A DNA stretch of 64,000 nucleotides from Aeromonas tecta (GCF_000820185.1 NZ_CDCA01000022.1:62323-126322), one strand, 5' to 3'; shown: positions 18,253 through 27,608, counted from the first letter of the stretch. Made by a program: numbers and translations. The notes: a model not told the origin generated them from the letters alone.

Positions 18253-19050
18253 TCACTGCAACTCGTCGACATTGGCCACCGATGCCAGCTCCACATTCAA
18301 CCTGACGACCCCCTGCTTGAGCGCCCAGGAAATGGCCTGGCACTTGCTGCTCGCCCCCAGCTTGGTGACCACATTGTTCAGATGAAACGTCACGGTGCGC
18401 GGGGTGATCCCCAGGATCTGGGCGATGTCGCTGGTCTGCTTGCCCTCTGCCGCCCAGCGGCACACCTCCAGCTCACGCAGGCTCAGGGCATCGTGGGGAG
18501 ACAATCCCACCAGGCAGACCCGCGCCACGGCTTCGAAGATGTGCATGGATAACCAGGTCAGCGAGGGAACGACGGCCAGCCACTCTGATCCTGTTCTCGG
18601 CTCGCGCGTGATCAGGGACAGCAATCCAACATGACCGTTTGCACCATGCCAGGGGAAGGTGATGCCATCGCGCAGCCCCGCCTCCTGCGCCAGCGTCATG
18701 ACCGCCAGGCTCTGCTCGTCGCACGCCCCCTCGCCCATCAGATCCGCCCACAGGATGGGCGTACTCTGCACCATGCCCCGCAACACCACTGGATCGATGG
18801 CAAAGAAGTTTGCCTTGCTGTAAGCGTCCACCCAGGCAGGCGGGCAGCCATTGAAGATGGTGACATCCGGTCGCTGTATGGTATTGGGAAAAATAAGGGC
18901 CAGACGAAAATGATCGAAGCCCATTTGCTCCGTTAATTTACGCAACAACGCCACTATGGTGCGTTCATCGCTGGCCCGATCGAACTGGGAGATGAGGTCT
19001 AATGCGTCAGTTGTATCCATGTCACGATCTTGCTTGAAAACGGTAGCCAT
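18253..19050 (-). CDS. LuxR-type quorum-sensing regulator (solo in this window)
   Basis: 265 residues from the ATG at 19050; an ATG at 19020 is also possible, and neither has a strong ribosome site. The N-terminal autoinducer-binding domain keeps all six signature residues: W73 and Y77 (AWVDAY), D86-P87 (AIDPVV), W101 (ILWADL) and G129 (RDGI). The C-terminal GerE-type helix-turn-helix is LSLRELEVCRWAAEGKQTSDIAQILGITPRTVTFHLNNVVTKLG. It should therefore bind an acyl-homoserine lactone and DNA. No luxI-type synthase lies nearby. Its stop is 230 bases upstream of hcp on the same strand, so a role in T6SS control is plausible but not shown. Confidence 0.88.
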   Translation of the reverse strand: MATVFKQDRDMDTTDALDLISQFDRASDERTIVALLRKLTEQMGFDHFRLALIFPNTIQRPDVTIFNGCPPAWVDAYSKANFFAIDPVVLRGMVQSTPILWADLMGEGACDEQSLAVMTLAQEAGLRDGITFPWHGANGHVGLLSLITREPRTGSEWLAVVPSLTWLSMHIFEAVARVCLVGLSPHDALSLRELEVCRWAAEGKQTSDIAQILGITPRTVTFHLNNVVTKLGASSKCQAISWALKQGVVRLNVELASVANVDELQ

Positions 19051-19112
19051 ATTGTTCAACCACAACCCCAATGGGCGCTGAACCAGCCGTTAACATGTCG
19101 CAACAGCCTGGC

Positions 19113-19152
19113 TACAAAAAACAAAAAGACCCAGTGACTCGAGTCACCTGGG
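19113..19152 (-). terminator. Hairpin with T-tract upstream of luxR
   Basis: CCCA GTGACTCGAGTCAC (C)TGGG at 19130-19152 is an almost perfect palindrome. On the minus strand it is followed by TCTTTTTGTTTTTTG, the form of an intrinsic terminator. It sits about 80 bases before the luxR start, where no minus-strand gene precedes it, so it could also act as an operator or attenuator. Confidence 0.65.
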
Positions 19153-19780
19153 CCCTATAAATGAATGGGCGGAACCACTCGAAACCAGACCTAACCATCC
19201 CATAAAAAGGGTCGGAGGCCTAATTATTAATATATTTAGTAAATAAAAACTCCAGAAACCATGCCTTTAGCATGAAAAATCTGGCTTACTTAGCATATTT
19301 GACTAGCTCATGCGGCATGAATGGCACACTCTCGGGCAAGTCGCCAACCACTCGGCCGCGCCACTCGATCCAGACAACGGCAACCCACAAACCTACCCAT
19401 CAGCACACTCACCCTGTGGCCGGCAGCGGTTGATGTTGGCCGCTGGTTGCGCCACAAGAGCCGACACACCGGCATGGAGGCTCAGCTTTATTCATCTGGT
19501 GGATGGATTTCTATTGGTCATTCATCTGGCGAATAATAAAACGGATAACGTCTCACCAAGAGGAAGCGCCTCTCCTGACAGGGGAAAAGAGGGCGTCGCT
19601 GGGCCAGAGGTCGGCACGAGGTCGGCACTATGATGAGTCGTCACCAGGGCCTGTCGATGCGAGTAACGTCTTGCCCGAGCGGGACAGAGCGAAGAGACAA
19701 TGGCGGCACCCATCTGAAAAGCGGGCGCCGCCACTGGTTTGCGATCGGCCAGCGAGCCATTGGCCGATGTACTAGCCGTA
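19153..19780. other. Gene-free stretch between luxR and the esterase
   Basis: About 630 bases. 19205-19310 is AT-rich and could hold the luxR promoter. A tRNA-tail-like sequence lies at 19150-19170. GAGGTCGGCAC is repeated in tandem near 19607-19628. No open frame here looks like a gene. Confidence 0.4.
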
Positions 19781-20827
19781 CTATTTGTTGTCGCCGTAAT
19801 AGTGCTTAAGCAGGGCGTCAGCCTCGGCCGGGGCGATCTGCATCTGGGGCCAGCGGGTGGCTTTGTCCCTGATATCCGTCAGATTCTCCCGCTCCGGTTT
19901 GAGCGCACTGCCGAGCTGGCGGTTCAGGGTATCGTAGCGCCCTATGACCTCCTGCCGGTTGAAGACACCCGGGGTCAAGTCCAGCCGGTAACCCTGAAAC
20001 AGCCACTGCAGCCCCTGATAGACCGCCAGGTGGTAGACGCTGTGGTGATCCTCCTCCTCATAGTAACGATGGGTGACATGAAGGTTCTGACCGGGCCCCG
20101 CCGTCACGCTCTGGGCAAACTGGCGCAGGTGATCCCGATGAAACTCGGAGCGCCCGAAGCCCGGGGTGTAGGGGTTGTTGGCCACCGCGATAAACAGGGA
20201 GGAGGCGTGCTTGAGAGGCTGGGTCAGGGCCCGCTCGATGCGCTGGTAGTTGTGGGGGTAGTCAAACCAGAGGCTGGCATCGACCGAGAGATAGCCCTGA
20301 AACTGGCCTGCGTCTCTTGCCACCGCGTCCAGGGTCAGCAAGCCCCCGAGGGAGTGGCCCACCAGTAGGGCCGGTGAGGCGGTGCGATAGCGGCCCTCTA
20401 TGAGGGGGCGCAGCTCTTTCGTCAGATACTGCATGAAGACAGGGCCGCCCCCGGTCTTGGCATAGCCGGCCCCCGCCGGCACCCCGTTGGGCAGCGCCAT
20501 GGTGTGGCTCGGGGTGTAGTCCCGCATCCGATCGGTATTGTGCACCGCCACTATGATGAGGGACGGGATCGCCGGATTGAGCCCGGCCCGCAGCGCCTGG
20601 GTGATGCCGGCCACTTCCAGCAGGAACTTCTCCCCGTCCAGGAGATAGAGTACGGGAAAGCGCTGGCTCGGCTTCTGTGCATAGTCATCCGGCAGATAGA
20701 CGCTGTATTGCCGGGTTTCATTGAGCAGGGCCGAGTGATGGCTGAAGCCCTCAGCGTAGTGGAGCAGGTCTGCCTGGGCAGAAGAGAGACTGAGCATGGT
20801 GAGTAGTATCGCGATGAGTCTGTTCAT
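19781..20827 (-). CDS. Secreted siderophore-esterase-like hydrolase
   Basis: About 348 residues of the putative esterase family (Fes/IroE/BesA-like alpha/beta hydrolases). A signal peptide (MNRLIAILLTMLSLSSAQA) directs it to the periplasm; a GTG at 20839 is an alternative start. The nucleophile elbow is VGHSLGG, the early FPVLYLLDGEKFL matches the oxyanion strand, and YYEEEDHHSVYH near residue 275 supplies the catalytic histidine region. IroE-type enzymes open trilactone siderophores in the periplasm. It lies about 100 bases after a TonB siderophore receptor on the same strand, which supports an iron-release role. The substrate is unknown. Confidence 0.8.
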   Translation of the reverse strand: MNRLIAILLTMLSLSSAQADLLHYAEGFSHHSALLNETRQYSVYLPDDYAQKPSQRFPVLYLLDGEKFLLEVAGITQALRAGLNPAIPSLIIVAVHNTDRMRDYTPSHTMALPNGVPAGAGYAKTGGGPVFMQYLTKELRPLIEGRYRTASPALLVGHSLGGLLTLDAVARDAGQFQGYLSVDASLWFDYPHNYQRIERALTQPLKHASSLFIAVANNPYTPGFGRSEFHRDHLRQFAQSVTAGPGQNLHVTHRYYEEEDHHSVYHLAVYQGLQWLFQGYRLDLTPGVFNRQEVIGRYDTLNRQLGSALKPERENLTDIRDKATRWPQMQIAPAEADALLKHYYGDNK

Positions 20828-20928
20828 AGGGTGAGTCACAGCCTGGCGGCGGGAATGCGCCGCTGGCGCCTTGTATGGATGGCACGGGAAACAGCAACAG
20901 GGCCGGCGGGCCCTGTTGCCGTCGATCG

Positions 20929-23085
20929 TTACAGCTTGTAGGTGAAACCGGCCATCAGGTTGGCCGGTTCGCCATACATGTTGAAGGTGCTGGTCGAGCC
21001 GACCCGATAGAAGTACTCGCGATCGAAGATGTTGTAGACGTTCAGGGTCGCCTGCATCTTGTCGTTGATGTCGTAGCGCACCGCCGCATCAAACAAGGCA
21101 TAGCCCCCCTGATGGGTCTCTACCCCCTTCTGGTTGAAGGAGTAGTCGCTGACCGCCGTCATCCCCGCCCCTAGGTGCAGCCCCTGTACCCAGTCCGCCA
21201 CATGGTAGTCGGTCCACAGTGACAGGGAGTGACGCGGGATCGCATCGAATTTCGGGTTGTGATCGCCGGATTTCTCCTCGATGTCGGTGAAGGTATAACC
21301 CGTCATCACCATCCAGTTCTGGCTGAGGTAACCGGTCGCCTCCAGCTCCACCCCCTGGGTGTCCACCTTGCCGGTCGCCCAGTAGGTGTTGGTGATGGCG
21401 ATACCCTGATCGTCATAGGCCTGGGCGGCGATATTACTGTCCTTCATCAGATAGGCGGTCGCCCGGGTATTGAGCTGGCCGTCCAGCAGGGCGGACTTGA
21501 TGCCGGTCTCCCACTGGCTGCCTTCCCGCGGCTTGAGCATGTTGCCGCTCTCATCCTGGCTGGTCTGCGGCTTGAACACCTGGGAGTAGCTGGCGTAGAG
21601 CGCATGCTCGTCGGTCAGGTCATAGACGGCCCCGGCATAGGGGGTGAACTTGCCGTTGAACTCGCCGGACTCGCTGCTCTGTGCCCCCGAGCTCAGGGTG
21701 GTGTTGACGGTGTCCAGATCGTACCAGGAGACGCGAGCACCGGTGATCACCGCAAGGGGCTCCAGCAGGCGCCAGGTCACCTTGCCGTAGAGACCGAGCT
21801 CGGACTGCTCCTCGTGGTCATTCTTGGTGTAGCTGTAGGTCGGCTTGGCGACCGTGGTCGGATCGAAGTTGAAGACGTTGATCTTGCCGATGTTGCGGTT
21901 GGTGTAGGTCTGGATGTCGGACTCATAGCGCTTGTAGTCGGAGCCCAGCACGAACTCGCTCTTGTGTCCCAGCAGACCAAACATCTGACTGTAGTTGGCA
22001 TCAAACGCCATGTTTTTCTGCTGGTTCGCCTGGCCATTGAACATCAGCCCGGTATTCCCCGCCGCGTCCACCGGGCCGTTGGTGAAGGTCTGCTCCAGCT
22101 GCATGTCGTGATCCATGTAGCGGGCCGAGAGCTGCGCGACCCCGCCGTTGGCGAAGGCATGTTGGAGGCTGGCGCCCACGTCCGTGGTGTCGGCGTCGAA
22201 GAAGTCTTCATCCGACCCCAGGTAGGTGCTGCGGCCGATGTCGAGCATGGTGCCATCTTTATAGGCCGGCAGCCCGTTGGTGGGCAGTATGTCCTTGGTC
22301 TGGTGCAGGGCATAAACCGACAGCAGGGTGCGATCCGAGAGATCGAACTCCAGGGTGCCGTAATAGGTACCGTTGTCGTTGTTGTTGTAATCGACCTGGT
22401 TCTTGATGTCGGCATTGGCCACCACGGCGCGGCCACGCAGGGAGCCCTCTTCGTTGAGCGCCCCACCCAGATCCGCTTCCAGATAGTGCCTGTCCCAGCT
22501 GCCGTAGCGGGCGGTGACCGAGCCCTTGAAGGCGTCGGTCGGGCGCTTGAGCACCATGTTGATGACGCCACCCAACTCGCTGGTGCTGTTGAACAGGCCG
22601 GAGGGGCCGCGCATGATCTCCACCCGATCCACGGCGGCCAGGGATGGCAGAGTGCCGAACTTGCTCTGCATCGGCGAGGGCAGGCCGTTGAGGTTCACCT
22701 CGTCGTACTCGTAACCGCGGGAGAAGATGGAGGAGCGACCGCTGTCGTTGACCATGGTGCGCAGGCCCGGGGTGTATTTCGCCAAGTCGTCCACCGCGAC
22801 GAAGTTGCGCTCCTCGATGTAGTCGTTGGTCAGCACTGTGATCGACTGGGGAATGTCTTTGAGGGCCGCCGGGGTCTTGGTCCCGACCGTGGCCGCATCG
22901 ACGCTGTAACCCCCCGTATCCTCCGACGGCGCCATCCCGTAGAGCGGGTTGCCATAGACGACGACGGTTTCATCCGGCGTTATGTTCGCTGTTTGTGCCC
23001 AGACCGGGGAAACAACGGTAACCGCCAGAGCGGCAGAGACGGCCAAAGCCAGTGGGCTTGGCGCTTTATCCTTAAAGACGACCAT
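20929..23085 (-). CDS. TonB-dependent siderophore receptor
   Basis: 718 residues. A long signal peptide ends SPVWAQ. ETVVVYGN is the TonB box. The plug domain (KTPAALKDIPQSITVL, then RVEIMRGPSGLFNSTSELGGVINMVLKRP) belongs to the FhuE/FpvA/PupA hydroxamate-type group, and a 22-strand barrel ends in FTYKL. It should import a ferric siderophore across the outer membrane using TonB energy. It is divergent from an AraC regulator, with a Fur box between them, and is followed by the esterase. No biosynthesis genes are present, so it may take up a foreign siderophore. Confidence 0.93.
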   Translation of the reverse strand: MVVFKDKAPSPLALAVSAALAVTVVSPVWAQTANITPDETVVVYGNPLYGMAPSEDTGGYSVDAATVGTKTPAALKDIPQSITVLTNDYIEERNFVAVDDLAKYTPGLRTMVNDSGRSSIFSRGYEYDEVNLNGLPSPMQSKFGTLPSLAAVDRVEIMRGPSGLFNSTSELGGVINMVLKRPTDAFKGSVTARYGSWDRHYLEADLGGALNEEGSLRGRAVVANADIKNQVDYNNNDNGTYYGTLEFDLSDRTLLSVYALHQTKDILPTNGLPAYKDGTMLDIGRSTYLGSDEDFFDADTTDVGASLQHAFANGGVAQLSARYMDHDMQLEQTFTNGPVDAAGNTGLMFNGQANQQKNMAFDANYSQMFGLLGHKSEFVLGSDYKRYESDIQTYTNRNIGKINVFNFDPTTVAKPTYSYTKNDHEEQSELGLYGKVTWRLLEPLAVITGARVSWYDLDTVNTTLSSGAQSSESGEFNGKFTPYAGAVYDLTDEHALYASYSQVFKPQTSQDESGNMLKPREGSQWETGIKSALLDGQLNTRATAYLMKDSNIAAQAYDDQGIAITNTYWATGKVDTQGVELEATGYLSQNWMVMTGYTFTDIEEKSGDHNPKFDAIPRHSLSLWTDYHVADWVQGLHLGAGMTAVSDYSFNQKGVETHQGGYALFDAAVRYDINDKMQATLNVYNIFDREYFYRVGSTSTFNMYGEPANLMAGFTYKL

Positions 23086-23111
23086 AGTGAGAGTGACCCC
23101 CGAACATAGAT

Positions 23112-23130
23112 GATAATGATTTTCATTTGA
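23112..23130. promoter_or_regulatory. Fur box in front of the siderophore receptor
   Basis: GATAATGATTTTCATTTGA matches 14 of 19 positions of the Fur consensus GATAATGATAATCATTATC. It lies 27 bases upstream of the receptor start and in the intergenic region shared with the AraC gene, so both may be repressed by iron. Confidence 0.8.
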
Positions 23131-23200
23131 TTTTTAGGGGGCTAATATAGCATCCAAGTTTCCGCAGTAGTTTTGCGGTCTGGTCATTTAACTCTTCGAT

Positions 23201-24136
23201 ATGGTCAAAGTGAACATGAGTGGCGCAGTGGTAAGAGATACGGCGGTTCGCAAACGCGGCCTGTTTGTCGGCAGGGTGGAAAACCTGATGATCCAGGACG
23301 GCATCCTGTTTCATAACAAGGACATAGTCCACAAGGCGGACTTCTCGACCCAGCGCGAGCTGCCGCCCCAGCTCATCATCGCCATTCCGCTCGAGAGCAA
23401 GGCGCTGATGACCTATGGCGCCACCCACCGCCTGCGGGGTTGTCGCTTCCACAAGTCCGATCCCATCATCGCCACTGCCATCCTCTATACCGAGCCCGAC
23501 CTGGTGCAGGGGGCCGCCAAGGCAAATATTCGCAGTCGCAGCATCGTCCTCTCCCTCTGCCTGCCCTGGCTCGAGCGGCAGATGGCCGGCAAGCATCGCG
23601 GTTCATTCGAGCGGATCTTCAGCCATCATCTGAGCCGCTTCGACTGGACCCTGCCCCCGCACCTTGGCCAGATAGCGGAGGCCCTGAACCTCACCAGCAG
23701 CCAGAATGCCCCCGAGATGCTGATGCGGGAGGCGTTCGCCCTCACCGTCTGGGAGAGCCTGATGGTCAACATCCAGCAGATCGCCTTCGTCTCCAGCCAG
23801 CGCCACAACGAACAGCCGACCCGCCTGAAGATGCTGCTAATGGATGAAAAGGTGGACGAGATGGCCCTGGCCGACATCGCAGATACGCTTGGCATGAGTG
23901 TCTCCACCCTGCAGCGGGCGGCCAAGAAGGAGCTGGGCATGAGTCTGCAGCGCTATTTGCGTGAGCGAAAATTGCAGGAGGTAAAGGTCAGGCTGGAGGA
24001 GCGCAGCATGTCACTGCAAGAGGCTGCCGAGCATGCGGGTTACCATCATGCGGCGAACTTCATCACGGCGTTTCGAAAGCTGTTTGGCTTCTCGCCAAAG
24101 CAGATCGTCAGACAGGGCAAGGAGAAGGCAGAGTAG
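23201..24136 (+). CDS. AraC-family regulator of the siderophore locus
   Basis: 311 residues; a second ATG at 23216 is an equally possible start. The N-terminal half is a ligand-sensing domain without clear motifs. The C-terminal double helix-turn-helix (about residues 215-305) has MALADIADTLGMSVSTLQRAAKKELGMSLQRYLRERKL and SLQEAAEHAGYHHAANFITAFRKLFGFSPKQI. PchR, YbtA and AlcR are relatives that switch on siderophore receptor genes when bound to the siderophore. Divergent arrangement with the receptor around a Fur box suggests the same here. Confidence 0.88.
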   Translation: MVKVNMSGAVVRDTAVRKRGLFVGRVENLMIQDGILFHNKDIVHKADFSTQRELPPQLIIAIPLESKALMTYGATHRLRGCRFHKSDPIIATAILYTEPDLVQGAAKANIRSRSIVLSLCLPWLERQMAGKHRGSFERIFSHHLSRFDWTLPPHLGQIAEALNLTSSQNAPEMLMREAFALTVWESLMVNIQQIAFVSSQRHNEQPTRLKMLLMDEKVDEMALADIADTLGMSVSTLQRAAKKELGMSLQRYLRERKLQEVKVRLEERSMSLQEAAEHAGYHHAANFITAFRKLFGFSPKQIVRQGKEKAE

Positions 24137-24231
24137 GAAACACGAGGGCCAGCCAGGGTGCGCATCGCTAAAGCAAGCATGCCCCACCGAACGGCATCAG
24201 CGCCCGCGGCTGCCCGCATAAATTGCAGATA

Positions 24232-24265
24232 TGAAAAAGCCCATCTCAATCAATGAGATGGGCTC
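24232..24265 (-). terminator. Terminator of tRNA-Ser
   Basis: GCCCATCTC (24239-24247) and GAGATGGGC (24255-24263) pair perfectly around AATCAAT. On the minus strand TTTTTC follows. It lies eight bases after the tRNA. Confidence 0.9.
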
Positions 24266-24273
24266 TAAATGAA

Positions 24274-24361
24274 TGGCGGAGGAGGTGGGATTTGAACCCA
24301 CGGATGGTCGCCCATCGCCGGTTTTCAAGACCGGTGCATTCAGCCGCTCTGCCACCCCTCC
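24274..24361 (-). tRNA. tRNA-Ser (anticodon TGA)
   Basis: 88 nt including an encoded CCA. Acceptor GGAGGGG pairs with CTCCTCC, and the discriminator is G. The anticodon arm is CCGGT-CTTGAAA-ACCGG, giving anticodon TGA. A long variable arm (GATGGGCGACCATC) is typical of class II serine tRNAs, and the T loop is TTCAAAT. It reads UCA and other UCN codons. Confidence 0.96.
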
Positions 24362-24559
24362 GCAGCAGTGCGCCGAATACTACCCATCGCTCCCCGGCTT
24401 GTAAATCCCCCTACAAACCGTTTGCCGATTTATTCGGCAAAATCACGCAAAAAAACCCTGAACCGGGCATAAGCCGCGCTTTTTCAACCGGATAACTTGA
24501 CTTGAAAACAGACTCACCCACTATAGTGGCCACCACGATATTCCCAGCAAGATGGACTT

Positions 24560-25309
24560 ATGAGAATCAAACATGCCCTGATCGCAGCCTTGACTGGCGC
24601 GACCCTGCTTGCATCGCCGGTGCAGGCGAGTGAGCTGACCAAAACGGATGTCGAGCAGATCGTGCGCGACTATCTGGTCAAGAATCCGGAAATATTGGTC
24701 GAGATGTCCAATGCCCTGCGTGCCAAGCAAGAGAGCCAGCAGTCCGCCAACGACAAGTCGCTGATCGAGGCCCATGCCAAGCAGCTTTACGCCAATCAGG
24801 ATCCCGAAATCGGCAATCCCAAGGGCAGCCTGACCGTGGTCGAATTCTTCGATTACAACTGTGGCTACTGCAAGCGCGCTCACCCGCTCATCAAGCAGCT
24901 GCTCGGGGAAGACAAGGACATTCGCTACATCTACAAGCAGTTCCCGATCCTGAGCGAGACCTCCTACTACGCCGCCCGTGCTGCACTGGCGGTGCAGCTC
25001 GGTCAGCCTGACAAGTACCAGGCCTTCCACGACAAGCTGTATGCCCACCAGGGTCCGCTATCCGACGAAGCCCAGGTGAAAGAAGTCGCCAAGGCTGCCG
25101 GCGTAGACTGGAGCAAGGTCGAGGCCAAGATCAAGGATGGCAGCATCGACAAAAACCTCGGTACCAACCGCGCCCTGGCTGAAGCCATGAGCATCTCAGG
25201 TACCCCGGCCTTCATCATCGGTGACCAGATCCTGCGCGGCGCCCCGCGCGATCTCGCCAGCCTGCAGGCCATCATCAAGGACGTGCGCGCGGGCAAGAGC
25301 ATTCAATAA
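24560..25309 (+). CDS. DsbA-family thiol oxidoreductase (Com1/ScsC-like)
   Basis: 249 residues with a signal peptide ending VQA at residue 23. A helical stalk (VEQIVRDYLVKNPEILVEMSNAL and following, about 27-75) precedes a thioredoxin-fold domain with catalytic C101-GY-C104 in FDYNCGYCKRAHP and the cis-proline loop SGTPAFIIG. The N-terminal oligomerisation stalk and CGYC site resemble Com1, ScsC and BcfH, which are periplasmic disulfide isomerases or oxidases, rather than classic DsbA. The gene stands alone: tRNA-Ser is upstream in the other direction and a strong terminator follows 17 bases after the stop. Confidence 0.88.
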   Translation: MRIKHALIAALTGATLLASPVQASELTKTDVEQIVRDYLVKNPEILVEMSNALRAKQESQQSANDKSLIEAHAKQLYANQDPEIGNPKGSLTVVEFFDYNCGYCKRAHPLIKQLLGEDKDIRYIYKQFPILSETSYYAARAALAVQLGQPDKYQAFHDKLYAHQGPLSDEAQVKEVAKAAGVDWSKVEAKIKDGSIDKNLGTNRALAEAMSISGTPAFIIGDQILRGAPRDLASLQAIIKDVRAGKSIQ

Positions 25310-25326
25310 GCCAGCCCGCCGCCCAT

Positions 25327-25358
25327 AAAAAAACGCCCCGCTATGTCGGGGCGTTTTG
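25327..25358. terminator. Intrinsic terminator after the DsbA-family gene
   Basis: CGCCCCG (25334-25340) pairs with CGGGGCG (25347-25353), flanked by seven As and a TTTT run. It can act in both directions, also for galE. A weaker copy of the right arm (CGGGGCGTTTT) recurs near 25445. Confidence 0.9.
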
Positions 25359-25475
25359 CTATGTGGGCCTCAATCCTCTTAACCGAATTCAGGCTTCCAC
25401 CCTCTGGTCTGATCAACCTTGGCGAAACGCTGCCGGCAAACTATCGGGGCGTTTTACTATCTGTGATCTGCCCGC

Positions 25476-26489
25476 TTAGGCCTGATAACCGTTCGGGTTC
25501 TGGCTTTGCCAGCGCCAGGTGTCGATCATCATCTGCTCCAACCCTCGCGCCGCCTGCCAGCCCAGCTCGTCGCGGGCCAGGGTCGGCTCGGCCCAGCACT
25601 CGGCGATGTCGCCGGGGCGGCGGGGTTTGATTTGATACGGGATAGGGCGACCGCTTGCCGCCTCGAACGCACGGATCATCTCCAGCACCGAGTAACCCTG
25701 ACCGGTGCCGAGGTTATAGGTGAACACGCCGGTGTCGCTTTTGATGCGGGCCAGCGCCTTGAGATGGCCGATGGCGAGATCCACCACATGAATGTAATCG
25801 CGCACCCCGGTGCCGTCCGGCGTCGGGTAGTCATCGCCGAACACCCCCAACTCCTTGAGTTTGCCCACCCCGACCTGACTGATGTAAGGCAGCAGGTTGT
25901 TGGGGATACCGTTGGGATCCTCGCCGATGAGGCCGCTCTCATGAGCGCCGACCGGGTTGAAGTAGCGCAGCAGCACGATGGCCCAGCGTGGGTCGGACTT
26001 GGAAAGGTCGCGCAGGATCTCTTCCACCATCAGCTTGGAGCGACCATAGGGGTTGGTGGCGCCGGTGGGAAAATCCTCCCGCAGCGGTACCGAGGCCGGG
26101 TCGCCATAGACGGTGGCGGAGGAACTGAATACCAGCCGGAACACCCCGGCTTTCGCCATCTCCTCGCACAACACCAGGGTGCCGGTCACGTTGTTCTGGT
26201 AGTAGGTGAGCGGGATCTGGCTGGACTCCCCTACCGCCTTGAGGCCGGCGAAGTGGATCACCGATTCAATCCGGTGCTCGGCAAACAGCGCTTGCAAGCA
26301 GGCTCTGTCGAGAATATCCCCCTCGACGAAGGTGACGGCCTTGCCGGTGATCCGCTCGACCCGCTTGAGAGACTCGGGGGATGCGTTGGAAAGATTATCC
26401 AGCACCACCAGCTGCTGCCCCGCATTGAGCAGCTCGACCAGAGTATGAGAGCCGATATAACCGGCGCCGCCTGTGACCAATATTGTCAT
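25476..26489 (-). CDS. galE: UDP-glucose 4-epimerase
   Basis: 337 residues of the extended short-chain dehydrogenase family. It interconverts UDP-glucose and UDP-galactose with bound NAD. The Rossmann loop is [12 protein letters not shown] at residues 4-15. FSSSATVYG holds the catalytic serine and NPYGRSK the Tyr-Lys pair. Later segments [12 protein letters not shown] and [13 protein letters not shown] are epimerase-typical. It stands alone, without galT or galK, so it probably serves surface polysaccharide synthesis as well as galactose use. Confidence 0.96.
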   Translation of the reverse strand: MTILVTGGAGYIGSHTLVELLNAGQQLVVLDNLSNASPESLKRVERITGKAVTFVEGDILDRACLQALFAEHRIESVIHFAGLKAVGESSQIPLTYYQNNVTGTLVLCEEMAKAGVFRLVFSSSATVYGDPASVPLREDFPTGATNPYGRSKLMVEEILRDLSKSDPRWAIVLLRYFNPVGAHESGLIGEDPNGIPNNLLPYISQVGVGKLKELGVFGDDYPTPDGTGVRDYIHVVDLAIGHLKALARIKSDTGVFTYNLGTGQGYSVLEMIRAFEAASGRPIPYQIKPRRPGDIAECWAEPTLARDELGWQAARGLEQMMIDTWRWQSQNPNGYQA

Positions 26490-26573
26490 GTCTAATCCCG
26501 TGTTCTGCTGAAACTGGGGCAGAGTGTACCCGCACCACCCGAACAGGAAAAGGTTGGGCTGCTAATGGAGCCA

Positions 26574-27569
26574 TCAATAGTCGAGGCTGATGTCCCCCCT
26601 GGCGGTACAGGAGCAGGCCAGCGCCACCCCGTTCTCGAGATCCTGCGGGCTCAAGGTCATCAGACTCTGGCGCTCGATCTCCCCCTGGGTGGTACAACGG
26701 CAGGCGCCGCACACCCCGGCCCGGCAAGCGGCCGCCATGGTCTCGCCAGCGCCCTCCAGCGCGGCCAGCAGGGTCTGCCCCGGCAAGATCTTCACCTTCT
26801 TGCCGCTCTTTTTCAGGGTCAGCCAGAAGTGGTCGCCAGTGGCCACAACTGGCGCCGTCTCGGCCAAGCCGAACGATTCTTGATGCAACTGTTTGGCGGG
26901 CAAGCCGAGTGCAGCCAGCATGGCGCTCACCGCCGCCATATAAGGCGTGGGGCCACACAGGTAGACATGGCGGCTCAGAAAATCCGGCGCCAACTCTGTG
27001 AGCATGTCAGCACTGAGGCGCCCGACCCAGGGATGGGCCTCGGGGGCTTGCTCCAAGATCAGCGCATGGCGCACACCGGCGTGAGCCTCGGCCAGGGCGG
27101 CCAGCTCGGTGGCGAAGATCACGTCCTCCGGCGAGCGGGCGCTGTGAATGAAGCGAATGTCCGCATCTGGCCGCTTGTCGAGCTCGTCCCGCAGCATGGC
27201 CCACATGGGGGTGATACCGGAGCCGGCGCTGAGCAGCAGTGGCCGCTCGCACGGCAGCGCACTCAGGTTGAACTCGCCGAAGGGGCCATCGGCGCGGATC
27301 TCGTCCCCCAACTGCAGGCTCTGGTGCAGATGATGGGACACCAGCCCCACATCCTTGATGGTGACTTGCCAGCAGGGATCCTGCGGGCTGGAAGAGAGCG
27401 TATAGGCACGGCACAGTGGCTGACCGTCTATCTCGGTATGCAGGGTGATGCACTGGCCCGCCAACACGGCGGGCAAGCCCCCATCGACGGCGGCAAACTG
27501 CCAGCTCACCACATCATGGGTCTCGGCGCGGCGGCCGATGCAACGCAGGGTAAGAGAGGTGGAGGTCAT
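26574..27569 (-). CDS. hcr: NADH oxidoreductase for the hybrid-cluster protein
   Basis: About 331 residues. An FAD-binding domain (CRAYTLSSSP, GPFGEFNL), an NAD domain (LLSAGSGITPMWAML, YLCGPTPYM) and a C-terminal plant-type 2Fe-2S domain (ACRAGVCGACRC with a fourth Cys in ACSC) stand in Hcr order. It passes electrons from NADH to Hcp. The ATG at 27569 is preferred over the one seven codons earlier because AGAGGAG sits seven bases before it. It lies downstream of hcp but is separated from it by a strong hairpin terminator. Confidence 0.93.
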   Translation of the reverse strand: MTSTSLTLRCIGRRAETHDVVSWQFAAVDGGLPAVLAGQCITLHTEIDGQPLCRAYTLSSSPQDPCWQVTIKDVGLVSHHLHQSLQLGDEIRADGPFGEFNLSALPCERPLLLSAGSGITPMWAMLRDELDKRPDADIRFIHSARSPEDVIFATELAALAEAHAGVRHALILEQAPEAHPWVGRLSADMLTELAPDFLSRHVYLCGPTPYMAAVSAMLAALGLPAKQLHQESFGLAETAPVVATGDHFWLTLKKSGKKVKILPGQTLLAALEGAGETMAAACRAGVCGACRCTTQGEIERQSLMTLSPQDLENGVALACSCTARGDISLDY

Positions 27570-27608
27570 CGCAAGGCTCCTCTTATACATTCAACAACAG
27601 CGGGTTCG

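Noticed and set aside
19150..19230. Possible tRNA on the minus strand near the tRNA-tail-like sequence
   Set aside because: A T-loop-like TTTCGAGT is present, but its stem does not pair, and no anticodon or acceptor arm can be drawn.
21229..23109. 626-codon plus-strand frame opposite the TonB receptor
   Set aside because: Antisense shadow of a receptor whose plug and barrel motifs are unambiguous.
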